NCBI GenBank assembly: GCA_030762895.1
Contig: CM061069.1
Location: 90,095,548 to 90,159,547, forward strand
Source of the DNA: Sophora flavescens
Lineage: Eukaryota > Streptophyta > Magnoliopsida > Fabales > Fabaceae
Direction of reading: 5' to 3'
Length of the DNA stretch: 64,000 bases
The translations under genes were made by a program, and so were the position numbers. Below, in pieces: positions 55,121 through 64,000 of this stretch (position 1 is the first letter of the stretch; every line of letters begins with the position of its first letter). The notes beneath the pieces are model-generated. The model saw only the letters and a program-made list of their open reading frames with translations. It did no database searches and was not told the origin of the DNA.

Positions 55121-55495
55121 GTGGTCGTGTGCCAGAATCTCATGAATGTCATTGCTCCTCGCCGGATTGATGGTCCTATTTCTGCTTATTTGGGAAAGGT
55201 TTATGGTGCTTCACATGATTTCAATGAACTTTTGCCACCGGCCGACACTCCAACCAAGGAACTCGAGCAACGCAGCAGCTTCTTCATGTTGTTGGCCCTA
55301 TACGGTTTGCCTCCACAGTACTCAACCACCCGTGATCAGATTTTAGGTTCTCCTAATGTCCCATCTCTGAGCACGGCTTGATCCGCTTTGCTTCGTGTCT
55401 CGTCCAAGACATTAGCTACCTCTACGCTTCCTCCAGCTCCTAGCCCTGAGTTCCCTCCTGCTACAGTTGATGATTTTGCTTGTGTCTCAGGGTAA

Positions 55496-55566
<71 letters not shown>

Positions 55567-56321
55567 ATGGTCATGGTCATGGTCGTACTGGGGGTGATCA
55601 GTCTAGTAAACGCCCGAAGTGCGATCACTATCACCGCTTAGGCCACACTATTGATAAATGTTGGACTTTACATGGTCGTCCTCCTTGCGCTGCTAATGTT
55701 ACCCAGGTTGATCCACCAACCCCATCCAAGCCATCTCTTCAACATCTGCATCGCCTGTTGCCTACAGAGTTTCTAAAATGGTTTGAAGAATGTCAGGCCA
55801 CTGGGTCCACTACCTCTATTGCATACACTGGTAATTCCTTTGCTTGTCTCTCACAGTTGACCCTAGGTCCGTGGGTTCAGGATTCTGGTGCCACCGATCA
55901 TATCTCTAGGAATAAATCCCTTTTCCACCCTTTCTACGTCTGGTTATTTACCCACGGTTACATTGGCTAATTGTTCTAAAACACACATTCCCAGGGGGTT
56001 GGCACTGTCCATCACTTCCCTTCCCTTTGGGTTAATAATGTGCTTTATGTCCCGGGTTCCCCGTTTAATTTGCTTTCTATTAGTCGCTTGACCCGTTCCC
56101 TTGATTGCCCCATTTCATTCACTAAAGATTCTGTTTTTCTGCAGGACCGGAGTTTGGGACGGATGATTGGCGTCGGATGTGAGTTCAATGGCTTGTACCA
56201 GTTGTCACCTCCTTCTCGGGTTTGTGCTGTCAAGCCAATCATCAAGGCACATCAATTACATCGCTTCCTTGTTCACCGTAAATCCCAATTTGATACCTCT
56301 CTAAATCAGATCGGCTTGTAG
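55121..56321 (+). pseudogene. Fragment N gag and protease remnant
   Basis: Gag: LGKVYGASHDFNELLPPADT, LYGLPPQYSTTRDQILGSPN. A hexanucleotide tract encoding (GR)n lies at 55497-55586, then the knuckle CDHYHRLGHTIDKCWTLHGR. Protease: GPWVQDSGATDHISRNKSLF; then, in another frame, LYVPGSPFNLLSISRLTRSL and GRMIGVGCEFNGLYQLSPPS. Stops and frameshifts interrupt it. The wording is close to A and P. Confidence 0.8.
55497..55586 (+). repeat. Hexanucleotide tandem repeat (GGTCGT)n in gag
   Basis: Eleven perfect GGTCGT units, then three GGTCAT and a final GGTCGT. In frame it encodes Gly-Arg and then Gly-His dipeptides, part of the basic tail before the zinc knuckle. Confidence 0.95.
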
Positions 56322-56333
56322 GAACCCTAAATC

Positions 56334-57066
56334 CTGATTATACGCGTTGGGAGCTCCAAGATTCATTGCTTCTTTCTTGGCTCCAAGCATACATCACAGC
56401 ACCAATTCTTACTCATCTAATTGGATGTGTTCACTCCCGAAGTTGCACAACCATTTTCAGTCCAGGACTCGTGCGATAGCAAGAGAGTAAAGATCACTCG
56501 ATCTCAGAATTTGTGCTTCGTGTAAAGGCTTTGGTTGATGCTCTCTACTTTGTCGGTGATCCCGTCTCACCTCAAGAACAAATGGATCTCATCCTCGAAG
56601 GATTACCTGAGCAGTATGATTCGTTGATTAACCTAGTGAGCACTCGCTATGATAGTTCGGATCTTGATGAACTGGAGGCATTACTTCTAGCTCAGGAAAT
56701 GTGTCTTGATCGTTACAGACAAGATGCTCGCAATGCCCCACCATGAATGTTGCAAATGTGGTGCCACGTGCCGCCGATCCCACTCTGCACGCCAACTTAG
56801 CTCAGAATCAGCAATTGTACTCGGCTTCGTCTTCGTCTTCGCAGAACTATCGTGGTGGTCAGAATGGCAGTGGAAAAGGTCGCGCTGGTCGGAGTTCCAT
56901 CCAATGTCAGCTGTGTCGTAAATACGATCATGATGCTTTCGTGTGCTGGCATCGATTTGATCAGCAATTTGTCCATCAGCAACCTCAACAGCAAAACCCT
57001 AACCATTTCTACCAACAACCTCATCCCAATCCACCTCCATGGCAGCAACAGCCCCAATTTCCCTAA
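56334..57066 (+). pseudogene. Element O gag, broken
   Basis: Begins mid-gag: NPDYTRWELQDSLLLSWLQA and LTHLIGCVHSR. After shifts it reads RVKALVDALYFVGDPVSPQE and LDELEALLLAQEMCLDRYRQ, then a stop, then NVANVVPRAADPTLHANLAQ. The knuckle is CQLCRKYDHDAFVC, with Asp replacing the usual Gly before His. Confidence 0.82.
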
Positions 57067-57069
57067 CCC

Positions 57070-59321
57070 TTGGCCTCACCTCAAGCTATGCTATCCACTT
57101 CCCACAACAACCACTTCTCCAGTCAATGGTACCCTGATTTGGGTGCCTCGCATCATGTCACCTTCACAACATTCAGCATCCCATACCCTACGAAGGCTCC
57201 GATAAAATCCTTGTTGGTTACGGCCAATGTTTACCTACCTCGTCCTCTGGTTCTTCATTTTTTCATTCCCCTATTAATTCTAATGTCAAATTAGTTTTCA
57301 GAAATCTCTTACATGTTAACGATATTACTAAGAACTTAGTTAGTGTGAGTAAATTTGCAAGAGATAATCATGTGTTCTTTGAATTCCACTCTAACATGTG
57401 TCTTGTGAAATCTCAAGTTACCCGTGAGGTTCTGCTTCGTGGAGAGGTTGGAGCTGATTGATTCTATTAGGTCAAGGATCTTCATCTTCTCCCCAAGCAT
57501 AGTCTCCCTTCTAGTCAATCTGTTTCCAATACTGATGTATCTTCTTCTTGTAATGATTCTTTCATTCCTTTTGTTAATACAACACATGTATCACTCAACA
57601 CAAGGCACCTAAAATTAGGCCATCCAAATAAGGACACTCTAAGGCGTGTATTACAACACTGTAATCTTCCTATCAATAATAAAACTTTTGATTTTTTTTC
57701 TTCTTGATGTCTTGGAAAGGCTCATCGCCTACCTTCTACTCACTCTAACCCAGTTTATAATAACCCTTTTGAACTTGTTTACAGTGACTTATGGGGTCCT
57801 GCCCCATTTGTCTCCTCCACTGGTTTTAAAAATTACATTTCATTTATTGATGCCAATACCAGATTTACTTGGCTCTTCATTCTCAAAGCCAAATCTGAGG
57901 CTTTACCAATCTTTCTCAATTTCAAAAATATGGTTGAGCTGCAATTTAACACAAAGATTAAAGCCCTCCAAACAGATTGGGGGGCGAATTTCGCTCATTT
58001 CCCAAAATTCTTCAAGAATGCGGAATCGTTCACCGAGTAATCTGTCCTCACACACACCACCAAAATGGTGTAGTGGAACGCAAGCATAGGAATATTGTTG
58101 AGCTAGGACTCACTCTCCTTGCTCATGCATCCTTTCCCTTCAAATATTGGGATCTTACGTTTCTCACAATTGTTTATCTGATAAACAAGCTGCCCACGGC
58201 CTCCTTGCATAAAGAAGTGCCACACACTAAACTTTTTAATCAAAGTCCTGATTACAGTTTTCTAAAAACTTTTGGATATGCTTTTCCCCCTCAATAAGCC
58301 TTACAATCGTCACAAACTTGAGTTTAGGTCCCATGAGGGTGTCTTCTTAGGATATTCTACATCTCACAAGGGCTATGTATGTCTCTCACCTACTGGTAGA
58401 ACCTTTATCTCCAAGGATGGATCTTCAATGAGCTTGGATTTCCATACTATGAGCTTTTTGGTTCCAAAGACCCTGCTCCTACTCCCTCCCCTCATTCCCT
58501 CCCACCCACTCCCTTAATTCCACAACCAAATACCTTACCTGTGGACCCACACTCAGGTCCATCTTCCCCTCCCAATTCATCCCCACCTATCCTACCCACC
58601 AACTCCTCTCCTCACATTCCTAGCACGATTTTCCCTTCCCTACATCATCTTCCACTGCAGAACCTGTGAACATACATCCCATGACCACTAGATCCAAGTC
58701 AAACCTCACCTTCATCCCACTATTCTCCTTGCCCACACAGAACCCAAAACAGTAAAACAAGCCCTTGCTGATCCAAATTGATACTCAGTCATGAAGGCTA
58801 AATATGATGCTCTTCTTGAGAACTCCACTTGGTCCATGGTTCCTCTACCACCTCACAGGCAGGCTGTTGGTTGTAAATGGGTTTTCCGGGTCAAGGAAAA
58901 CCCCGATGGCTCCATAAACAAGTACAAAGTCCGCCTTGTAGCAAAGGGTTTTCGCCAGCAACCTGATTTCAACTACACAGAGACTTTTAGTCCAGTTGTT
59001 AAACCCACCACTATTCGGGTAATTCTAACTCTTGCTCTATCAAATGGGTAGCCCCTTCAACAACTGGATGTGAACAACGCTTTTTTGAATAGGGATCTAG
59101 ATGAAGAAGTCTACATGGTGCAGCCTCCAATATTCTCTTCCAAAGATTCAGGTCTGGTCTGTAGGCTACACAAGGCCCTATATGGCCTAAAACAAGCCTC
59201 AAGGGCTTGGTATGACAAGCTAAAGGGTGCACTTCTAACTCTCGGGTTCATTGGCAGCAAGTGTGATCCATCCCTTTTCATTTACACTCATCACTCTTAA
59301 ATCATCTACATGCTTGTCTAC
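57070..59321 (+). pseudogene. Element O pol, first part, broken
   Basis: Protease WYPDLGASHHVT near 57,130 (D-L-G in place of D-S/T-G). Integrase pieces include HTHHQNGVVERKHRNIVELG and FPFKYWDLTFLTIVYLINKL. RT: YDALLENSTWSMVPLPPHRQ, CKWVFRVKENPDGSINKYKV, then YGLKQASRAWYDKLKGALLT and DPSLFIYTHHS. The frame breaks at many points. It stops inside the YVDD motif where P is inserted. Confidence 0.82.
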
Positions 59322-59493
59322 TATTGAAAAACTTGGACATAATTTAGACAACAGTATTTGTGAAATACTTGAATGATTTTATTCATCATACTTTGATATA
59401 TATATACACTCAATAGTAAATACAATTTACAAGGGAATGAATGATAAGCTAAATCCTAGGAACACCGTCCGCACCGTCCAACTAATTCTAACA
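59322..59493 (-). repeat. Element P 3' LTR
   Basis: 172 bp, plus strand TATTGAAAAACTTGG to TTCTAACA, preceded by TCTAC. Confidence 0.93.
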
Positions 59494-62400
59494 CTCCCCC
59501 TCAAGCTGGAGCATACAAATCAAATGCTCCAAGCTTGGAACAAATATTCTGAATTCTCGGTCCTCTTAGAGATTTTATAAAGACGTCTGCCAGTTGATCA
59601 TTAGAGCTAACAGATTCGGTGACAACTTCTTTAGAAAGGACTTTTCTCGGATAAAATGACAATCGATCTCAAAATGTTTAGTTCTCTCATGCAATACTGG
59701 ATTGGAAGCTATATGGAGAGCTGCCTGGTTATCACAACATAACTTCATTTGTTGAGTATCTCCAAACTTCAATTCCTCAAGAAGTTATTTAATCCAAATG
59801 AGCTCACACGTGGCTACAGCCATAGCTCTATATTCAGCCTCTGCACTAGACCTTGCAACAACATTTTGTTTCTTACTCTTCCACGAGACAAGATTTCCTC
59901 CAATAGACACACAATACCCTGAAGTGGAACGCCTATCAATGGGTGATCCTGCCCAATCTGCATCGCAAAATCCAACTATTTGAGTGCTTCCTTTGTCTTC
60001 ATAAAGTAGTCCTTGTCCTGGAGTCTTTTTAATATATCTCAGAATTCGAATAACTGCATCCCAATGATCATTATGAGGAGACTACATGAATTGACTCACC
60101 ACTCCCACTGCAAAGGAAATATCTGGCCTTGTAATAGTGAGATAGATGAGCTTCCCAACCAATCTCCGAAACCTTTCAGGATCAGAATAAGGCTCCCCCT
60201 GGTTGGGTAGCAATTTTTGATTCGGATCCATGGGACCATCAACTGGTCGACAATCTAACATACCAGTTTCTTTAAGTATGTCTAATGCATACTTCCTCTA
60301 TGAGATGATAATCCCATTCTTTGATTGAGCAACTTCAATTCCAAGAAAATATTTCAATTTCCCCAAGTCCTTGGTCTGAAAATGGCTACATAAATGTTCC
60401 TTCAGCTGAGACATTTTCTCCTGATCATTTCCTGTGATGACTATATCATCTACATAGACCACCAAGTAAACGCATCTATTTGGAGAGGTATAGCAATAAA
60501 AGACTGAATGATCTGCTTCACTACGTTTCATTCCAAAACCTTGAATAACTGAACTGAATTTTCCAAACCAAGCTCGTGGAGACTGTTTCAGCCCATAGAG
60601 AGATCGTCGTAGCCTGCAAACCAAACCGGACTCCCCCTGAGCAACAAATCCAGGAGGTTGCTCCATATAAATCTCCTCTTCTAACTCTCCATGAAGAAAT
60701 GCATCTTTAATATCCAACTGATATAATGGCCAACGACAGATGGCAGCCATGGCAAGAAGTATTCGAACAAAGTGATTTTGGCCACAGGGGAGAAAGTATC
60801 TCCATAATCAAGTCCATAAATCTGAGAGTAACCTTTGCCTACAAGCCGGGCTTTGAGCCGATCGATCTGTCCATTGGCCCCAACTTTAATAGCATATACC
60901 CATCGACAGCCAACGGGTTTCTTTCCCGGAGGAAGAGGAGTCAAGTCCCAAGTACCATTATGCTCCAAAGCCTGCATTTCATCAATCATGGCTTGTCGCC
61001 ATCCTGGATGATCAAGTGCCTCACAAACATTTTCAGGAATGGAAACAGAAGATATAGATGACACAAAAGAATAATAAGAAGGAGAGAGACGATGGTAACA
61101 CAAGAAGTTATAAATAGGATGAGGATTTTGAGTAGACCGAGTACCTTTCCTAAGAGCAATGGGCAAGTCAAGGTTTCCTTCAGGTAGGTCCGTAGTAGGG
61201 TCGATTCTTTGGAGTAGGACATGATTCAGCTGGTCTTTCAGTGCCTTCCAATTCTGTATTAAGAACTCGTGGACGACGATGATATATGATGGGTGACCTT
61301 TGAGATTGCTCGAGTGGGGGATCGTTAGGAATTTCTGTAGTCGAAACTGATTCCGACAAAAGAGAAGGTGATGGACCAAGATACGGAATCGGAAAGACTT
61401 CTTGAATAGTCTGAGACTCAACTGTGGATGGTGAGAAGTAAAACTTTTCTTCGAATAACGTTACATCTGCACACATGAAATAACGATTTTGCACAGGGGA
61501 GTAACACTTGTAACCCTTCTGTAACCTGGAATATCCCAAAACGACACATTTGATGGCTTGTGCAGCAAGCTTATCAAGACCTGGAGACAGGTCATGAATA
61601 AAACAAGTGCATCCAAATATCCGTGGAGCGACATGAAATAGTGGCTCTTTAGGGAATAAAACGGAATGTGATATTTTATGATCAAGAGAGGATGAAGGCA
61701 TCCGATTAATTAAATAACATGCTGTCAAAATTGCATCACCCCAATGTCGGACAGGTACATTCGCATGGAGTAACAAGGTCCGAGCAGTTTCAACAAGATG
61801 TCTACTCTTCCTTTCAGCTATGCCATTCTGTTGAGGGGTATGAGGACAACTGGATTGATGGAGAATGCCCTGTGATGACAAAAAGGAAGAAAGAGCAGAA
61901 GAAAAGTATTCCTTTGCATTATCATTTCTAAGGATTTTGATTGTCTTACCAAATTGGGTTTTGACCTCATTAACGAAAGTGGTGAGAATAGACGAAAGTT
62001 CAAATCGTTCTTTCATAAAGAACACCCGAGTGCACCGAGAGAACTCATCAATAAAGGTAACGAAATATAGGAAACCTTTAGAAGACACATGACTCGGTCC
62101 CCATATATCTGAATGGATAACTGAAAAGGGAGAATCAACTCGGCTTTCAACTTTGCTGGGAAAGGAAGAGCGAACATGATTGCCTAGTTGACACGACTCA
62201 CAGTTCAATGATGACATTTTTGCAAGATTCGGAACCATTTGCTTCAATTTTGACAAACTTGGATGGCCCAATCGTTCATGAAGAAGATTTGGAGACTCGA
62301 CTGCAGTACAACTTACAGAAGGAGCTGATTGGAGGTAATAAAGACCATGTGATTCATGTCCTACGCCAATCATCCGACCCGTACCACGTTCCTGTATAGT

Positions 62401-62751
62401 AAAAGAACCAACATCAAAAGTTACTGAGCAGTTTAGAGAGCGAGTAAGTTGACTAAGGGAGATCAAATTAAAAGGGCAACCAGGTATAAACAAAACAGAT
62501 TTTAAAGTTATAGAAGGAGTGATTGAAACATGACCGATTCCTTTGGCGTTGACCTTAGAACCATCCGCAAGAGTAATGAAGTGAGGAAATTTAGGAGAAG
62601 ATATGGAGGAGAATAAAGAACGATTACCAGCAATATGATCAAAGGCACCAGAATCAATTATCCAAAGATTTTGATTGTTACCGGATTGAGATATGAAGGA
62701 TGTGGAGTCATGAACACCAGTGGCGATGAGACCCATGAGATTGATGGGCAA
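59494..62751 (-). pseudogene. Element P pol, few lesions
   Basis: A 523-codon frame (62751-61180) holds protease WIIDSGAFDHIAGN, pre-integrase LLHERLGHPSLSKLK, integrase CESCQLGNHVRSSFPS, SDIWGPSHVSSKG and CPHTPQQNGIAERKSRHLVE. After a frameshift, 61421-60681 and 60750-60298 hold RT: GCRWVYAIKVGANGQIDRLK, YGLKQSPRAWFGKFSS and YLVVYVDDIVITGNDQ. RNase H follows down to about 59,500 in pieces. Frameshifts near 61.2, 60.7 and 60.3 kb block a full product. Confidence 0.9.
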
Positions 62752-63427
62752 CTTTCAATTGAAGATACTCGATTTTCGGCCGGGAAAATTTTTCCTTGAA
62801 CATTTCAGCAGACTGATTTTTGAGCAAACCCATGAAGAGAGTAACAAGTATTATGAGTGTGACCCATTCGCTTGCAATATGTGCATTGAGGACGACCCAT
62901 TCGAGCCAAAACAGACAGAGAGGCTGCCTTAACACCTGAGATTGTAAAGAGACCAGCGGCGGCAAGCAACAACCAGAAACAGGAACCAAAAAATCAGAGG
63001 AGACTAAAGGCAAGAGACCCACTTTCCAAATAACAGAAAAAGTGAATTTTGACCAGCTAGACAAACAGAGGAGGTCGAGGCGAACGGTTTTGGGTGGTCG
63101 CGGTGGTTTTCCGGCGACCGGAGGGTGGCGCGTGAGTTACACGCGCCGTCAGGGAGGAGTGCGCGTGGAGGCGCGTGGGGACGTTGCTGGCGACAGGTCT
63201 CCGGTGGCTGGCCGATCGGCGGCTTCTAACTGGATATCCGGCGGCGGTGGACAGTGGGTTGGTCGATAGTGGTGACTTTCTAACAAGGACAGACGGTAGT
63301 GGTGACTTTCTAACAAGGACAGAGAACAGTACTTGGGTTTTGAAGGTTTCTGCTGGAACAGATGGCAGAAAGCCTCTTATGATGAAACAGAAGCAGGACC
63401 GCAGGACTCAACCTGCTCTTGATACCA
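62752..63427 (-). pseudogene. Element P gag remnant and GC-rich leader
   Basis: Near 62,850-62,900 a shifted minus-strand frame encodes the knuckle CTYCKRMGHTHNTC, preceded by SLSVLARMGRPQ. From about 63,060 to 63,427 the sequence is GC-rich with repeated GGCGCGTG-like motifs and no gag similarity. As in A, the capsid region is missing. Confidence 0.7.
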
Positions 63428-63616
63428 TATTGAAAAACTTGGATATAATTTAGACAACAGTATTTGTGAAATACTTGAATGATTTTATTCATCATACTTT
63501 GATATATATATATATATATACACTCAATAGTAAATACAATTTACAAGGAAATGAATGATAAGCTAAATCCTAGGAACACCGTCCGCACCGTCCACACCGT
63601 CCAACTAATTCTAACA
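63428..63616 (-). repeat. Element P 5' LTR
   Basis: 189 bp; longer than its partner because of extra TA units near 63,503 and an additional CACCGTCCA. It is followed by TCTAC. Confidence 0.93.
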
Positions 63617-64000
63617 TCTACGTTGATGACATTATCGTCACAGGAACTTCTCCCTCGTTAATTCAGAATATCATCGCCAAGCTGCACTCTAATTTTGCTC
63701 TCAAGCAACTGGGTGAACTGGACTATTTCTTGAGCATTCAAGATAAAAGAACTAGTCATGGGTCTCTACTCCTAACTCAGACAAAGTATCTCAATGACAT
63801 CCTCACTCGAGCTAAAATGGCTGAAGCTAAAGCCATCTCTTCTCCTATGGTGGCAGCAACTGTCCGTAACAGGTGGTGATTACTTCACGGATCACTCACT
63901 TTACAAGTCCGCAGTATGCCACCATCACGAGGCGTCAAATCTCTTTTCTCAGTAAACAAAGTGTGCCAATTTATGGCATAACCATTGGACTCCCACTGGA
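63617..64000 (+). pseudogene. Element O pol, continuation (RT, partial)
   Basis: Resumes with YVDDIIVTGTSPSLIQNIIA, then LHSNFALKQLGELDYFLSIQ and LLTQTKYLNDILTRAKMAEA. A frameshift follows near 63,850. It continues out of the window. Confidence 0.85.

Larger units (their letters stand above)
54836..56325 (+). mobile_element. Copia fragment N: 5' LTR, short gag, protease
   Basis: LTR-like sequence (about 54836-55001) is followed by the primer-binding site TGGTATCAGAGCC at 55002. Only about 120 bp separates this from mid-gag sequence, so the gag N-terminus is missing. The body ends at about 56,325, where gag of element O begins. The LTR start is approximate. Confidence 0.7.
59322..63616 (-). 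mobile_element. Ty1/copia element P, TSD TCTAC, nested in O
   Basis: A 4.3 kb minus-strand element with LTRs 59322-59493 and 63428-63616, flanked by TCTAC at 59317-59321 and 63617-63621. The primer-binding site (TGGTATCAAGAGC on the minus strand) abuts the right LTR, and CTCCCCCTCAAGC (polypurine complement) abuts the left. The LTRs differ by only two substitutions plus a longer (TA)n and an extra CACCGTCCA copy, so this is among the youngest insertions. It is the same family as A, with the same missing gag capsid region. Confidence 0.94.
56326..64000 (+). mobile_element. Copia element O, degenerate, split by P, runs off the window
   Basis: Plus-strand gag (from about 56,334) through RT (to 59,321), interrupted by element P and resuming at 63,617. 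The sequence still encodes RT at base 63,990. It is the same family as C (56590-56705 versus 6160-6300). No 5' LTR or primer-binding site is present at the left end, which abuts fragment N. Confidence 0.82.

Noticed and set aside
55497..55586. CRISPR array
   Set aside because: The repeats are a contiguous hexanucleotide tract without spacers, in a plant retrotransposon gag.
62720..63453. Plus-strand open frames in the GC-rich leader of P
   Set aside because: They overlap the antisense strand of the element P leader and have no recognisable domain. They are long only because the sequence is GC-rich.

Overview
This window is nuclear DNA from a eudicot plant. One protein-coding host gene is visible: the 3' two-fifths or so of a callose synthase of the GSL10/CALS9 type. 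It runs right to left on the minus strand. I could place 21 consecutive coding exons between 54,602 and 974. Every junction is GT-AG, all exon phases match, and the 2.4 kb of coding sequence (about 801 codons) stays open. The start of the gene lies beyond base 64,000 and its last exons lie before base 1. Legume-like short LTR repeats hint at a legume, but the species cannot be fixed from the sequence.

Most of the other bases are transposable elements sitting in the introns, and several introns are very large (about 13.8, 9.4, 8.4, 8.0 and 3.4 kb). From left to right: TRIM-1 (451-781); minus-strand Ty1/copia element A (1254-5474) and degraded plus-strand copias E and C (5.6-10.3 kb) in the intron between exons 20 and 21; copia fragments G and H in the 11.3-14.7 kb intron; TRIM-2, LINE and copia scraps at 15.5-17.7 kb; copia fragment B with a solo TRIM LTR at 17.7-20.0 kb; a nest of TRIM-4, a hAT-like element and copia F at 21.7-27.8 kb; a 5'-truncated LINE (about 29.96-36.6 kb) carrying a PIF/Harbinger-like element and a chimeric TRIM; a TIR element at 38.9-39.8 kb; copia K (41,301-52,008) holding copia L and TRIM-3; copia fragments M and N; and copia O, which is split by copia P and continues past the right edge.

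Target-site duplications fix the boundaries of many of these: A (AAATA), F (ACACT), K (TTACC), P (TCTAC), TRIM-2 (GAATC), TRIM-3 (CAATT), TRIM-4 (TATTA), a solo LTR (CTTGT), the hAT-like element (8 bp) and the 38.9 kb TIR element (9 bp). The copia coding regions are mostly broken by stops, frameshifts or truncation; F is the least damaged. A and P share an unusual layout in which the capsid part of gag is missing.

The most notable points are the coherent callose synthase frame preserved across some 50 kb of repeats, the chimeric TRIM whose left end is the LTR tail of the element A family joined exactly at the primer-binding site, the gag-less copias, and the layered nesting that orders the insertions in time.
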